Assembly (NCBI GenBank): GCA_023389295.1
Contig: JAEWEO010000228.1
Location: 1 to 64,000 of the forward strand
DNA from: Bacillota bacterium
GTDB taxonomy: Bacteria; Bacillota; Clostridia; Lachnospirales; Lachnospiraceae
Reading direction: 5' to 3'
DNA length: 64,000 nt
A program made the position numbers and the translations under genes. Below the pieces are notes generated by a model. That model was not told where the DNA came from. It saw only the letters and a program-made list of their open reading frames with translations, and ran no database searches. Positions 17,117-27,513 of this stretch are shown in pieces. Position 1 is the first letter of the stretch; each line of letters opens with the position of its first letter.

Positions 17117-18007
17117 TCAGCCCACAACAAGGTTACGTCCATTTCGTTTTGCCTTGTAAAGATTTTCATCTGCTTTTTGAATTAGATCGGCCATGTTTAA
17201 GTTTTCCTCCGGAGTCTTAGTTGCTACTCCAAAGCTTGCTGTAATGCTAAATTCCTGATCACCACAGCAAATGACACTTTTCTCTACACTATAGCGCATA
17301 TGTTCCGCTATCTCTATTGCGCGAGTACTGGCCGCTCCAGGTAAGCATATAAGAAATTCTTCACCACCAAATCTACCTACCCAGTCTGTATCTCTGGATA
17401 AGCACCCCTCCAAAATTCCTGCAAATTTCTTCAAAGTCACATCACCATTAATATGTCCATAGGTATCATTTACATGTTTAAAAAAATCAATGTCAGCCAT
17501 AATTATGGAAATATTGGTATGAAGCTCATTGGAATTTGAAAGACAAAGCGGTAATTTTTCATTTATGTATCTCTTATTATACACACCGGTTAAAGTGTCC
17601 ATCATCGTTAAAACCTTAAACTTGTTTAACAAGCTTTTTATGGCTGCATAACTTGTACTATCATTGGTATCTAGTATAAAACTATCTGTTACATTCTTTA
17701 ATAGTTCCACTATCACTCTTTTGCTGGGTAAATCAACCGGAATAGCCGCCAGAATATAGATTTCTTCCTTAACATAGTCTAACTTAAGATACGTTTTATT
17801 ATCCTGATATGCTCTTAGAGCAACGCAGTTCTCACAGGGTTTACGATTGCCCCAAAATTCAAAGCAACAAAGTTTCGGCTCGGGATTCTTATTCTCCTGT
17901 AGATAAATTACATTTTTTTTCGTTGGATCAACAAGACGAATACTATCAAAAGCTTTTTCAAGAATTCCATAATTCATTATTAACTCTTCAAGTTCTTTAT
18001 TGTACAT
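17117..18007 (-). CDS. GGDEF diguanylate cyclase with N-terminal Cys-rich sensor
   Basis: Makes cyclic di-GMP from two GTP. The GGDEF domain (about 125-296) is complete: TLTGVYNKRYIN, IMADIDFFKHVNDTYGHINGD, then the active site WVGRFGGEEFLICLPG near 215. An inhibitory RxxD site (RDTD) lies just before it, suggesting product inhibition. The N-terminal PAS-like domain (about 1-120) has paired Cys (LCCFEFWGNRKPCENCVALRAY) that could bind metal, a cluster or heme, or act as a redox switch. No transmembrane segment is present. AGGGGGATTA precedes the ATG. It is isolated between terminator-flanked genes. Confidence 0.88.
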   Translation of the reverse strand: MYNKELEELIMNYGILEKAFDSIRLVDPTKKNVIYLQENKNPEPKLCCFEFWGNRKPCENCVALRAYQDNKTYLKLDYVKEEIYILAAIPVDLPSKRVIVELLKNVTDSFILDTNDSTSYAAIKSLLNKFKVLTMMDTLTGVYNKRYINEKLPLCLSNSNELHTNISIIMADIDFFKHVNDTYGHINGDVTLKKFAGILEGCLSRDTDWVGRFGGEEFLICLPGAASTRAIEIAEHMRYSVEKSVICCGDQEFSITASFGVATKTPEENLNMADLIQKADENLYKAKRNGRNLVVG

Positions 18008-18267
18008 TAATCCCCCTACTCTTTCGTTATTACTATATTTTTCTCCTTAGTGATTTCATTTGATTACTTTTTGGTTATATACGGTAAATTATATCTTATG
18101 CCTTATATTTTATCTACTAATTCTTACTTTTTTTACATATTATTTTCATTTTTATTCGACTTTTTTCTACTTTTGGAATTGGAATGATTAAAAACAATCT
18201 CAAACTTTTGGATAATATTTGTTATTTATGAAAATAATAAAGATGTAATCAATATGGAGGTGCTATT

Positions 18268-18795
18268 ATGATAACAAATATAACATTAACTACAAAAGAA
18301 AGATATTTATTAGAGGATGCAAAAACTCACGAGGAAGAATGTATCCTCAAATATAACAACTATGCGAATTTGGCATGCGATGATCAGCTTAAGGCAGTAT
18401 TTCGCAGCAACGGTCAACAGGAGGAAAAGCATCTACAGACCATCAATGAATTACTAAGTGGCAAGGTGCCATCCATGAGCGGTGGTCAGAGTGGGAGTCA
18501 AAATAGTGCACAAAGTGGTGGACAGCAATCCCAAGCTTCCATGCCAACCTCAGAGCAAGCATCCATTAACCAATCAAATAGCGGTAACTGTCAATTTAAA
18601 GCTTCCGATAAGGATCTTTGTACTGATATGCTTATGACTGAAAAATATGTATCCGGTGCTTATAACATCTCCATCTTTGAATTCAAAGATGCTCAGGTTC
18701 GAGATGTCCTAAATCACATCCAGACAGAAGAACAAAAGCATGGGGAATCTATCTTTGCATATATGCAAAGCAAGGGCATGTATACTGCCAAATAA
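18268..18795 (+). CDS. CotF-family spore coat protein
   Basis: A 175-residue coat protein of the CotF type, with a ferritin-like helical fold. The helical regions are TTKERYLLEDAKTHEEECILKY (about 8-30) and KDLCTDMLMTEKYVSGAYNISIFEF (about 115-140). Between them a Gln/Ser/Gly-rich linker (about 70-105, SGGQSGSQNSAQSGGQQSQ) is low complexity. The C-terminal helix ends with QTEEQKHGESIFAYMQSKGMY. ATGGAGGTGC is the ribosome site. Expression late in sporulation is inferred from the family; no sporulation promoter was assigned. A terminator follows. Confidence 0.85.
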   Translation: MITNITLTTKERYLLEDAKTHEEECILKYNNYANLACDDQLKAVFRSNGQQEEKHLQTINELLSGKVPSMSGGQSGSQNSAQSGGQQSQASMPTSEQASINQSNSGNCQFKASDKDLCTDMLMTEKYVSGAYNISIFEFKDAQVRDVLNHIQTEEQKHGESIFAYMQSKGMYTAK

Positions 18796-18842
18796 TTTCT
18801 TTCAACTATCCTTAAGTATTTTTTATTAATTTAGCATAAGAA

Positions 18843-18892
18843 CAGGGAATGACCTTGCATGGAGCATCAATTCCATATAAGGTCATTCCCTG
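18843..18892. terminator. intrinsic terminator
   Basis: A 14-bp stem (CAGGGAATGACCTT at 18843-18856 with its complement at 18879-18892) and an inner ATGGA/TCCAT pair, followed by CTTTTATT on the plus strand. It separates the convergent cotF-like and second glgA genes. Confidence 0.88.
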
Positions 18893-18921
18893 CTTTTATT
18901 CTCATAGTTCTATAATTTATC

Positions 18922-20355
18922 CTATACCTTATCTTTTTTCTTAAGTAACTTCTCATACAGCTTCTGGTACTGCATAACACTTCGTGTCCAGGAGAAATCC
19001 TGCTTCATCCCATTCGTTATATAATGGTGCCAATCCTTCTGATAATAGGTAGTAACTGCTCTTTGGATTGCCTCCATAAGCGCCTCCGTACTCCATTCCT
19101 TCATATGAAATCCGGTATAATCCTTGGGGCATTGTTCCTCCTCGATGACGGTATCCCTTAGCCCTCCCACCGGATTAACAATGGGAACGGCGCCATAACG
19201 CATTCCATAAAGCTGCCCAAGTCCACAGGGCTCATATTTTGAGGGCATCAGATAAATGTCTGCTGCTGCATATAGCTTCTTTGCCAGTTGTATTGAATAG
19301 GAAAACTCAACTTTCATCCAGTCTGGATTTTTTGCGGCTAGCTCTGATAGCTTCTCCTGATAGTAAGGATTACCGGAGCCAAGTAGAATGAATTGAAATT
19401 GAGTAAGATCCATAAATTCCAAGGCTTCCAATAGTAAATCGATCCCTTTTTCATAGTTAAGTCTACTTATCATGACAATTAAGGGTTTGTTCTCCTGGGG
19501 CAGTCCATAGACTTCCCGCAGCTTTTCTTTATTCTTATTTTTGCAATGATAGGAATCATACTGATAGGGAAAATCTAGTTCCGTATCTTTACTCGGGTCA
19601 TAGATATCGTAATCAACGCCATTTAAGATACCAACGATTTCATCCTTGCGACTTTTTAGAAGGGGTAATAATCCACAGCTAAAATGTGGTGTCATAATTT
19701 CTTTCGCATAGTTAGGACTTACGGTGGTCAATAAGTCACTATAGCAGATTCCCGCCTTCATAAAATTAAGCCATTCCGGATACCCTAACCTACATTGCTC
19801 CTCTCTACTAAGTAGTCCGTCTAAATAAGAAGCCTCAATAAAGCCATGATAGGATAAGTTATGTATGGTGAATACTGTTTTTACCTTAGGAAATTCCTTC
19901 TTAAGTAATACAGCAAGAAATCCCGTATGCCAGTCATTGATATGTACAATATCCACCCTATACTTTATCCTTTTTAGCATTTCTACTACTGCCCTACAAA
20001 AGAAGAAAAATCGAAGCCCATCGTCCTCATAAGCATAGATATTCTCTCTATAAAAATATCGATCATTTTGTAGGAAATAGGTTATAAACTCCTTCTTGTT
20101 AGAATTCTTTTTTACGATACAGGTCTCAAATGTCTCCCTCATACGTACCGGAAAATCAGTAAGGTATTTTAGATCTCCATTTATATTTTTATATAATGGC
20201 ATAACTCTTCTTACTTCATAATTACCCGTATCATAGAGGGCCTTTGTGAAGCTTCTTCCCATTTCACCTAGCCCTCCGGCGCTGGCATAGGGGGATAGTT
20301 CTGCACTTACATATAGGATTTTAGTCTTACGTTTCAAAAGCATCCTCCTTTTCAT
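18922..20355 (-). CDS. second, divergent GT5 glycogen synthase-like protein
   Basis: 477-residue GT5 glycosyltransferase, last gene of the glycogen operon. It keeps the two-domain fold: HINDWHTGFLAVLL and TIHNLSYHGF in the N-domain; SRLNYEKGIDLLLEA and YEPCGLGQLYGMRYG in the C-domain. At the N-terminus the usual KxGGL donor-binding motif reads ASAGGLGEMG, so the Lys is absent. This suggests changed donor use or a regulatory role. It starts 9 bases after the canonical glgA. The start is uncertain: AAGGAGG lies inside the first codons, so a TTG at 20337 (six bases after it) is also possible; ATG at 20355 is used here. Confidence 0.8.
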   Translation of the reverse strand: MKRRMLLKRKTKILYVSAELSPYASAGGLGEMGRSFTKALYDTGNYEVRRVMPLYKNINGDLKYLTDFPVRMRETFETCIVKKNSNKKEFITYFLQNDRYFYRENIYAYEDDGLRFFFFCRAVVEMLKRIKYRVDIVHINDWHTGFLAVLLKKEFPKVKTVFTIHNLSYHGFIEASYLDGLLSREEQCRLGYPEWLNFMKAGICYSDLLTTVSPNYAKEIMTPHFSCGLLPLLKSRKDEIVGILNGVDYDIYDPSKDTELDFPYQYDSYHCKNKNKEKLREVYGLPQENKPLIVMISRLNYEKGIDLLLEALEFMDLTQFQFILLGSGNPYYQEKLSELAAKNPDWMKVEFSYSIQLAKKLYAAADIYLMPSKYEPCGLGQLYGMRYGAVPIVNPVGGLRDTVIEEEQCPKDYTGFHMKEWSTEALMEAIQRAVTTYYQKDWHHYITNGMKQDFSWTRSVMQYQKLYEKLLKKKDKV

Positions 20356-20364
20356 ACCTATTTC

Positions 20365-21819
20365 TTATCCTTTTGTATGGAGGTTATGATAGAGCTCCAT
20401 ATATTTTCTTGCAGAGCTCTGCCAGCTGTTATCGCAGGACATAGCTCCCTTTCGCAGTTTATTCCATAGGGTTTTACGTTCATAGATATGAAGTGCCCTT
20501 TGAATGGTATATAACATGTCATGGGCATTATAATTAGTGAAGGTAAAGCCATTACCCTCACCAGTAACTTCATTGTAGGATTGGACTGTATCCTTTAAGC
20601 CCCCAGTCTCTCTGACGATTGGTAGCGTTCCATAACGAAGACTTATCAGCTGACCAAGTCCGCAGGGTTCAAAGAGGGAGGGCATTAAAAATAGATCCGC
20701 TCCGGCATATATTTTATGTGCAAGGACAGAATTAAATCCAATATGTACGGATAATTTACCGGGAAATCTCCTGCTCACATCCCTAAATAGCGTCTCATAC
20801 TTCTCATCACCAGTACCAAGTACCACTAGTTGAACCTTCTTTGCTAATATTTCCTCCAATACACAGGCAACCAAATCCAGTCCTTTTTGGTCCACAAGCC
20901 TTGATATTAATCCTATCATCGGTATGCGATCCCCTTGCTCCAAACAAAGCTCCTTTTGAAGTTCCTGTTTGTTGAGTGCTTTAAGATTTACCTTTGTCTT
21001 TGTATAATTCTGATAAATTAATTCATCCTTTGCAGGATTGTATTCATCATAATCAATCCCATTTACAATGCCATACAGTTCCTTGCTTCTAGCTCTTAAG
21101 AGCCCATCAAGGCTTTCTCCATAATAGGGTTCTTTTATCTCCTGTGCATAGCTTTCGCTTACGGTGGTAATAGCCTTTGAATACACCAACCCACCTTTTA
21201 GATAGCTAGCCGCACCGAAAAATTCTAACTTGTCTTCTGTAAAATACGCATCGCCCAGAGAGAACCAATCTTTCATCTGATCCACACCATAGATTCCCCT
21301 ATACCTTAAATTATGTATTGTAATAATTGTAGTAGTCCTTCGTAATTTCTCCCGTTGTCTGTATTTTGCTTCCAGTAGTACCGGTACCATGGCAGCTTGC
21401 CAATCGTGACAATGTAAAATATCCGGAGCAATATCTAAGAATAAGATTACCTCAAATACTGCTTTACAAAAGAAAGCAAAGCGTTCCCCATCATCTTGAT
21501 AACCATAGAAGCTTTCTCTTTTAAAGTAATATTCATTATCAAGGAAATAATAAGTTACTCCTTTATACTGCGATCTCTCAATGCCACAATACTGATGCCT
21601 CCAGCCAACATCGACAAAGATATGTCCCAAATGCTCCGTATGAATTCCAAACTTAGACATATCCATAGCTTCTGACCTTACACCATACTTTGGTAAGATA
21701 ACAGAAACCACTGCTCCTTCTTTTGTCAAAGCCGAAGGTAAAGAACCTATCACGTCGGCAAGTCCCCCGGTCTTAGAAAATGGTGCTCCTTCTGAAGCAA
21801 CCATGAAAATATTTAACAT
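20365..21819 (-). CDS. glgA: glycogen synthase (ADP-glucose)
   Basis: Transfers glucose from ADP-glucose to the non-reducing end of glycogen. 484 residues, family GT5, the normal length. N-domain: EGAPFSKTGGLADVIGSLP with the ADP-glucose-binding Lys of KTGGL at about 17, then HCHDWQAAMVPVLL and TIHNLRYRGIYG. C-domain: SRLVDQKGLDLV, then LFEPCGLGQLISLRYGTLPIVRETGGLKDTV. It lies 12 bases after glgD in the five-gene operon glgB-glgC-glgD-glgA-glgA2. Confidence 0.95.
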   Translation of the reverse strand: MLNIFMVASEGAPFSKTGGLADVIGSLPSALTKEGAVVSVILPKYGVRSEAMDMSKFGIHTEHLGHIFVDVGWRHQYCGIERSQYKGVTYYFLDNEYYFKRESFYGYQDDGERFAFFCKAVFEVILFLDIAPDILHCHDWQAAMVPVLLEAKYRQREKLRRTTTIITIHNLRYRGIYGVDQMKDWFSLGDAYFTEDKLEFFGAASYLKGGLVYSKAITTVSESYAQEIKEPYYGESLDGLLRARSKELYGIVNGIDYDEYNPAKDELIYQNYTKTKVNLKALNKQELQKELCLEQGDRIPMIGLISRLVDQKGLDLVACVLEEILAKKVQLVVLGTGDEKYETLFRDVSRRFPGKLSVHIGFNSVLAHKIYAGADLFLMPSLFEPCGLGQLISLRYGTLPIVRETGGLKDTVQSYNEVTGEGNGFTFTNYNAHDMLYTIQRALHIYERKTLWNKLRKGAMSCDNSWQSSARKYMELYHNLHTKG

Positions 21820-21831
21820 TACACCCTCTCC

Positions 21832-22953
21832 TTATATTACTGCTTTTTTACGAATCACAATCGGGTAGCTTTCCTGCCCAATTAGTCTACGTCCTTTATG
21901 AATAATAACTGACTTGTCTAAAATAACATTTTCTAAAACTGCTTTTTCTCCTACCTCCGTATTCTGTAGAATAATACTGTTTTTGACAATGGCACCTTCC
22001 CCTATCTTAACGCCACGAAATAGTACACAATTGCTGATATATCCCTCAATGATGCAGCCGTCTGCCACTAAGGAATTCTCTGACACAGCCTTCTCTCCAT
22101 ATTTTGCTGGAACCTCATCCTTTACCTTTGTATAGATGGGGCCAGACTTATGAAAAAGTTCCTGAAAATTATTCGTATCAAACAACTCCAAATTATGCTT
22201 AAAATATGAATTTATGCTATCGATTTTAGCCAAATAGCCTTCATAGGGATATCCCATAACTCGAAGCTTCTGTATATTTTTGATTAATATATCCTTATTC
22301 AAATCATATAGTCCCCTGGCAATACTCTCTTCTATGAGATACTCCAGTAACCTTTTGTCCATGATATACATCTCCATGGATACCTTGTCTGACATAGGAG
22401 TAGTCGGCTTGACCTCCATGTCCCATATGCGATTATTCTCATCCGTACGAAGTAAAGTGTGTCTTGCTAGTTCCTCCTTCGGTGCAACTTTATCCTCCTT
22501 ATAGATTACGGTTATATCTGCCATGGTATCGCGGTGAAATTCCATTGCATCCTTAAAGGTGAGGTTACATACCATGGAACTTCCCGAGATAATCACATTC
22601 TTCTGAGGACTTCTTCGAATGTAAGACATGTTACTATGTAGGGCATCTATTTCCCCTCGGTACCACCCCGTATTATCATGACTGACATACGGGGGAAGGA
22701 TAAACAGACCACCACTTTTCCGGTTCAAATCCCATTGCTTTCCCGAATCAAGATGGTCCATTAAAGAGTGATAATTGTTCTGTGTGATAAGTCCAACATT
22801 AATAATCCCGGAATTAATCATATTGGATAATATAAAGTCGATGACACGATATCTTCCGCCATAAGGTAGGGCGGCAACCGACCTTTTGAGGGTTAACTCC
22901 GATAGACCGGCATTGCTATCACCTGTATAAATAATTCCCATCGTATCTCTCAT
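21832..22953 (-). CDS. glgD: glucose-1-phosphate adenylyltransferase, regulatory subunit GlgD
   Basis: 373-residue partner of GlgC in the ADP-glucose pyrophosphorylase of low-GC Gram-positives. The N-terminal nucleotidyltransferase domain keeps LPYGGRYRVIDFILSNM but has lost the catalytic GGxGxRL and KPAVP motifs (MGIIYTGDSNAGLSELTLKRSVAAL instead), as in GlgD generally. The C-terminal left-handed beta-helix has hexapeptide repeats (SENSLVADGCIIEGYISNC, then KIGEGAIVKNSIILQ). GlgD stimulates GlgC in related Firmicutes. It lies 26 bases after glgC. Confidence 0.93.
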   Translation of the reverse strand: MRDTMGIIYTGDSNAGLSELTLKRSVAALPYGGRYRVIDFILSNMINSGIINVGLITQNNYHSLMDHLDSGKQWDLNRKSGGLFILPPYVSHDNTGWYRGEIDALHSNMSYIRRSPQKNVIISGSSMVCNLTFKDAMEFHRDTMADITVIYKEDKVAPKEELARHTLLRTDENNRIWDMEVKPTTPMSDKVSMEMYIMDKRLLEYLIEESIARGLYDLNKDILIKNIQKLRVMGYPYEGYLAKIDSINSYFKHNLELFDTNNFQELFHKSGPIYTKVKDEVPAKYGEKAVSENSLVADGCIIEGYISNCVLFRGVKIGEGAIVKNSIILQNTEVGEKAVLENVILDKSVIIHKGRRLIGQESYPIVIRKKAVI

Positions 22954-22979
22954 AGATCAATCCTCCATTTTAGTATCCT

Positions 22980-24212
22980 TCAAACAACCGCCTGATAGGC
23001 GAGATAGTTCTCAGAATCAATCATAATTCCTTTCTCCAGTCGATAGCCGGAGGGTAACAACAAATTCTCTCCGATTACTGCTATCTCACATTCTCTCTCC
23101 TTCCAATCCTCTTGTGGCAAGTGGGATCTATAACCAATATAGCAGTTATCTCCAATGATAGTATTCTCAGCGATAATGGCATTTTCAATCACGGTATTCT
23201 CTCCCACCTTAACATTCGGCATCAGAATAGAATTGTGTATCTTACTACCTCTCCCCACCTTCACTCCGGAGAATAATACGGAGTGATAGACATCTCCATA
23301 TATGATCCCACCTTCCGTGATAATGCAACGTCTAACATTTGCACCTAAAGCGATGAAATGAGGCGGTTCCACGGGATTACGAGAATAAATTCTCCAAGCC
23401 GGATCATAGAGATCTAACTCCGGACTCTCCTCCAGTAAATCCATATTAGCCTCCCACAGACTCTGTATCGTTCCAACATCCCTCCAGTATCCTCTGAATG
23501 GATAGGCAAACATTCTTTGTCCGTCTGCTAACATCTTTGGGATAATATCCTTACCAAAGTCACTACTTGAATCCGGTGTATCCTGATCCTCGATCAGATA
23601 CTTTTTAAGCTTTTTCCAATTAAAAATGTAAATTCCCATGGAGGCTTTATTACTAATGGGATTCTTCGGTTTCTCCACAAATTCATAGATTTGATTATTC
23701 TCCTTGGTATTCATGATGCCAAAGCGACCGGCATCTTCCCAAGGCACTTCAAGTATAGCTATAGTAACATCCGCTTTCTTCTCCTCATGAAACGTAAGCA
23801 TTTCACTATAATCCATTTTGTAGATCTGGTCTCCGGAAAGTATTAATACATATTCCGGATGATATGCCTCTATAAACTCTATGTTTTGGTAGATTGCATT
23901 TGCAGTTCCGGAATACCATTCTCCTGCCGATTGCTTCATATAGGGTGGTAATATGGTTACTCCTCCGTTTAAACGGTCCAGATCCCAGGGTTGGCCTATG
24001 CCAATGTAGGAATTTAGCTTTAGTGGTTTATACTGTGTTAGAACACCAATGGTGTCTATCCCGGAATTTGTACAATTACTTAGTGGAAAATCAATGATAC
24101 GATACTTCCCCCCAAAAGGAACTGCAGGCTTAGCAGTATTTTTCGTTAATACCCCAAGTCTGCTGCCCTGCCCGCCGGCAAGCAGCATGGCTACACATTT
24201 TTTTGCTACCAT
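22980..24212 (-). CDS. glgC: glucose-1-phosphate adenylyltransferase, catalytic subunit GlgC
   Basis: Makes ADP-glucose from ATP and glucose-1-phosphate, the committed step of glycogen synthesis. About 410 residues. Motifs: [28 protein letters not shown] (about 8-36), [12 protein letters not shown] (about 115-126), [18 protein letters not shown] (about 190-208) and the C-terminal beta-helix ([30 protein letters not shown]). Start ATG at 24212 has AAAGGAGG eight bases upstream; a TTG two codons earlier is too close to that site. It is second in the operon, 29 bases after glgB. Confidence 0.95.
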   Translation of the reverse strand: MVAKKCVAMLLAGGQGSRLGVLTKNTAKPAVPFGGKYRIIDFPLSNCTNSGIDTIGVLTQYKPLKLNSYIGIGQPWDLDRLNGGVTILPPYMKQSAGEWYSGTANAIYQNIEFIEAYHPEYVLILSGDQIYKMDYSEMLTFHEEKKADVTIAILEVPWEDAGRFGIMNTKENNQIYEFVEKPKNPISNKASMGIYIFNWKKLKKYLIEDQDTPDSSSDFGKDIIPKMLADGQRMFAYPFRGYWRDVGTIQSLWEANMDLLEESPELDLYDPAWRIYSRNPVEPPHFIALGANVRRCIITEGGIIYGDVYHSVLFSGVKVGRGSKIHNSILMPNVKVGENTVIENAIIAENTIIGDNCYIGYRSHLPQEDWKERECEIAVIGENLLLPSGYRLEKGIMIDSENYLAYQAVV

Positions 24213-24241
24213 TTGCAAAACCTCCTTTAATACTCCTATTA

Positions 24242-26140
24242 CTAATTTACTGGTTGATAAAATACCGCAGATAAAGGCGGTATCGATAAAACAAGGGATT
24301 GGTTGAAATTATGACTAGGAATTGTTTCAAATGGTATCGGTCCTATTTTTCTTTGTCCGGTACCGCCATAAGTAATATCCTCTGAGTGAAACACTTCCAC
24401 ATATTCTTTTTGCTCCGGTACTCCTATTCGGTAATTCTCTCTTGGTACCGGTGTAAAGTTAATGATAAGAAGCAGATAATCCTTCTCCTGCCTTCCCTGT
24501 CTTAAAAAGGCAATTACACTCTGTTCCATATCATCCACGACAATCCAGCGAAACCCATTCCAACCTCCATCCTCCTGCCACAGACAGGTATTAGAAAGAT
24601 AAAAATGATTTAATTCCTTAACATACTCCTTCGTCTTTTGATGCATCTCATAGTCCAATAAAAGCCAATCCAGTTCACTGTCGTACTTCCATTCAATAAA
24701 TTGTCCAAACTCTCCACCCATAAAGGTGAGCTTTGCTCCCGGATGTGCTATCAGATAGGCAAATAGAACTCGTAAGCCTGCAAATTTCTGATTATAGTCT
24801 CCGGGCATTTTATCTAACAGAGAGTGTTTCCCATGGACCACTTCATCATGGGATAGCGGTAATACGAAATGTTCTGAAAAAGCATAGGTCAATGAAAAAG
24901 TTAATAAGTTATGATGCCATTTACGATAAATAGGATCCATGGAAGTATAACGCAAGGTGTCGTTCATCCAGCCCATATTCCATTTGTGGGTAAAACCCAG
25001 ACCTCCCACATGAGTAGGTGCCGTTACAAAGGGCCAACTACTGGAATCCTCAGCAATTACTAGTGTGTTAGGATATAGTGATATTACTGCCTCATTCATC
25101 CTTTTTAAAAACTGGGCGGCCTCTAAATTCTCACGTCCTCCATATTGATTGGGTAGCCAATGCTCCCTTGCATAATCAAGATAAAGCATACTAGCTACGG
25201 CATCCACGCGAAAGCCATCCACATGAAAATAATCAAGCCAGAAGATAACATTTGAAATAAGAAAACTATGTACCTCTCGTTTATCATAATCAAAAATCCA
25301 GGTGCCCCACTGTGGATGCTCTCCCCGCCTTAAATCACTATGTTCATAAAGGGGACTTCCGTCAAATTTTCCAAGTCCGTGGGCATCCTTAGGAAAATGT
25401 CCTGGTACCCAATCAAGAATTACACCAATCCCTTTTCGGTGGCATTGATCTACGAAATACATAAAGTCCTTTGGTGTTCCGTACCTGCTGGTTACTGCAT
25501 AATATCCACAGATTTGATACCCCCAGGAACCATCAAAGGGGTGTTCCATTATTGGCAATAATTCAATGTGGGTATATCCCATATCCGACACATAGTTTAC
25601 CAGTTCCTCTGCTAGTTCCCGGTAGGTTAGAAAACTTCCATTCTTATGCCTTTTCCAAGAACCAAGATGTACTTCATAGATTAACGTGGGACGGTCCTTA
25701 AGTTTTCCGGTTTTCTTCTTTTGCTGCCAACTCTTATCTCTCCATTCATACCCCTCAAGTTCATAGACAATGGAGGCCGTTGCCGGTCTTACTTCTGCAA
25801 AATATGCATATGGATCAGATTTATACAGGATCTCACCGTCTTCTGTACCAATGGCAAATTTATAAAGCTCCCCCTCAGCCACTTGTGGTATGAATACTTC
25901 CCATATATCCCCCTCCTGCCATCGATGCATGGGATTCGTTTTGATGTCCCATGCGTTGAAATTACCCACAACGCTAACCCACCTTGCCTTCGGTGCCCAA
26001 ACACGAAAGCTGCATCCTCTCTCCTCCCCCTGCATGTTAAGGTGTGCACCCAGCATATGATAACTTCTGTGATTTGCACCCTGATGGAACAAAGTAATTT
26101 GCTCCTTAGAGATTGCTTCACTTTGCTTTCTATTTAACAT
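24242..26140 (-). CDS. glgB: 1,4-alpha-glucan branching enzyme
   Basis: Introduces alpha-1,6 branches into glycogen. 632 residues: N-terminal CBM48 (about 25-120, [24 protein letters not shown]), GH13 barrel with the nucleophile region [17 protein letters not shown] (about 318-334), acid/base [10 protein letters not shown] (about 376) and transition-state Asp [15 protein letters not shown] (about 440), and a C-terminal beta-sandwich. AGGAGGTG sits 8 bases before the ATG. It is first in the glycogen operon, so the operon promoter should lie in 26141-26490. Confidence 0.95.
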   Translation of the reverse strand: MLNRKQSEAISKEQITLFHQGANHRSYHMLGAHLNMQGEERGCSFRVWAPKARWVSVVGNFNAWDIKTNPMHRWQEGDIWEVFIPQVAEGELYKFAIGTEDGEILYKSDPYAYFAEVRPATASIVYELEGYEWRDKSWQQKKKTGKLKDRPTLIYEVHLGSWKRHKNGSFLTYRELAEELVNYVSDMGYTHIELLPIMEHPFDGSWGYQICGYYAVTSRYGTPKDFMYFVDQCHRKGIGVILDWVPGHFPKDAHGLGKFDGSPLYEHSDLRRGEHPQWGTWIFDYDKREVHSFLISNVIFWLDYFHVDGFRVDAVASMLYLDYAREHWLPNQYGGRENLEAAQFLKRMNEAVISLYPNTLVIAEDSSSWPFVTAPTHVGGLGFTHKWNMGWMNDTLRYTSMDPIYRKWHHNLLTFSLTYAFSEHFVLPLSHDEVVHGKHSLLDKMPGDYNQKFAGLRVLFAYLIAHPGAKLTFMGGEFGQFIEWKYDSELDWLLLDYEMHQKTKEYVKELNHFYLSNTCLWQEDGGWNGFRWIVVDDMEQSVIAFLRQGRQEKDYLLLIINFTPVPRENYRIGVPEQKEYVEVFHSEDITYGGTGQRKIGPIPFETIPSHNFNQSLVLSIPPLSAVFYQPVN

Positions 26141-26490
26141 CTTTGTTCACCTCCTAATTTTCTCCGATGTATCAATGAAATCTATCTACTAAAGTCTATG
26201 TATTATCAGCAATGAAAATATATGAATTTAAAATAAAAATATGTATCTATAGATTTGTAAAATTAGTAATGTTATTTTCCTGCTTTTTTGAAATTGTGCA
26301 CAATACAGAAAGATCTATTATGGAAACTGCCCTATGATTATTACTTTTTTAAGATTCCTTTAGGAATAAATAAGTAACTGGCTATTAACAAACTAATTCA
26401 TTTGAAAACTTAATTCTTTGAATAGATTTTCTCTGATTGCGTCATAATAGCAACAGCTTATTGTAGAAGTCATATTATGAGGGTAATATT
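26141..26490. other. divergent promoter region, glgB / spl
   Basis: About 350 very AT-rich bases between the divergent glycogen operon and spore photoproduct lyase-like gene. A TTTACA followed 17 bases later by TTTTAT on the minus strand (about 26238-26266) is a weak candidate promoter for glgB. No gene is seen. Confidence 0.4.
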
Positions 26491-27513
26491 ATGTTTATTC
26501 CAAAAAGAATTTTATTTGAAAAAGATTCCTTAAACTATGAAATGGGCAGGAGCATCTATCATTATTTCATCACAAACAAAGAGATAGAAATAATAGAACT
26601 GCGCCAAAATAAGATAAAATCTAATATTCCAGGAGATGCGCTTCCTGAGTTTTATAAAGAGGGTAAGCAGACGTTAGTGGTCGGAGTTAAGAAGGGAAAG
26701 ACCTTTCAATCCTGTAAGCCCTCCGCGCACTATCAGCTACCTCTGGTGTCAGGCTGTATCGGCAAGTGCCAATACTGTTATTTAAATACAAATCTAGGTG
26801 ACAAACCTTACATGAGAATCAATGTGAATATTGATGAAATCCTACAACAGGCAAAGGAGTATATAACGGAGCGTCTCCCTGATATAACAATTTTTGAAGG
26901 GTCAGCTACTTCTGATCCAATTCCTGCTGAGCCCTATTCCCATGCACTTTCACACACCATTGAATATTTTAGTAAGGAAGAAAATGGCCGTTTTCGCTTT
27001 GTCACCAAATTTACGGATGTTGACACCTTGCTAGGACTTGACCATAAAAATCATACAGAAATACGATTTACACTTAATACGGATCACGTCATTGATGAAT
27101 ATGAAAGAGGAACTGCCTCCTTAGAGAAGCGTTTGGAAGCCTGTCATAAAATTCTAAAAGCCCAGTACCCCATGGGCTTTATCCTAGCGCCAATCTTTCT
27201 ATATGAGAACTGGGAGCAGGACTACCATCAACTCCTTGTTAATCTTAGATCACAATTGCCACAGCATCTAATTCATCCTCTTACCTTTGAAGTAATCTCA
27301 CACCGTTACACAACAAGAGCAAAAAATATAATCACGGAAGTATTTCCTGATAATACACTTCCTATGAAGGAGGAGGATAGGCGCTTTCAATATGGTCAAT
27401 TCGGCTATGGTAAGTATGTTTATCCTAAGGAAAGCATCGCTAAAATTGAAGAATTCTTTCGCCGTGAAATCAATTCCATATTTGATAAGGCGCAAATAAA
27501 ATATATTATATAA
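26491..27513 (+). CDS. splB: spore photoproduct lyase-like radical SAM protein
   Basis: 340-residue radical SAM enzyme of the spore photoproduct lyase family, which reverts 5-thyminyl-5,6-dihydrothymine in germinating spores. The cluster motif CIGKCQYC gives Cys89, Cys93 and Cys96, followed by YLNTNLGDKPYMRINVN. Tyr95 and Tyr97 match the tyrosines of the hydrogen-transfer path in characterised enzymes. At the position of the essential hydrogen-donor Cys (Cys141 in Bacillus, in EGACTSD) this protein reads EGSATSD, with Ala139. It may repair by a modified route or act on something else. It is alone, with GAGGGTAAT before the ATG. Confidence 0.85.
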   Translation: MFIPKRILFEKDSLNYEMGRSIYHYFITNKEIEIIELRQNKIKSNIPGDALPEFYKEGKQTLVVGVKKGKTFQSCKPSAHYQLPLVSGCIGKCQYCYLNTNLGDKPYMRINVNIDEILQQAKEYITERLPDITIFEGSATSDPIPAEPYSHALSHTIEYFSKEENGRFRFVTKFTDVDTLLGLDHKNHTEIRFTLNTDHVIDEYERGTASLEKRLEACHKILKAQYPMGFILAPIFLYENWEQDYHQLLVNLRSQLPQHLIHPLTFEVISHRYTTRAKNIITEVFPDNTLPMKEEDRRFQYGQFGYGKYVYPKESIAKIEEFFRREINSIFDKAQIKYII

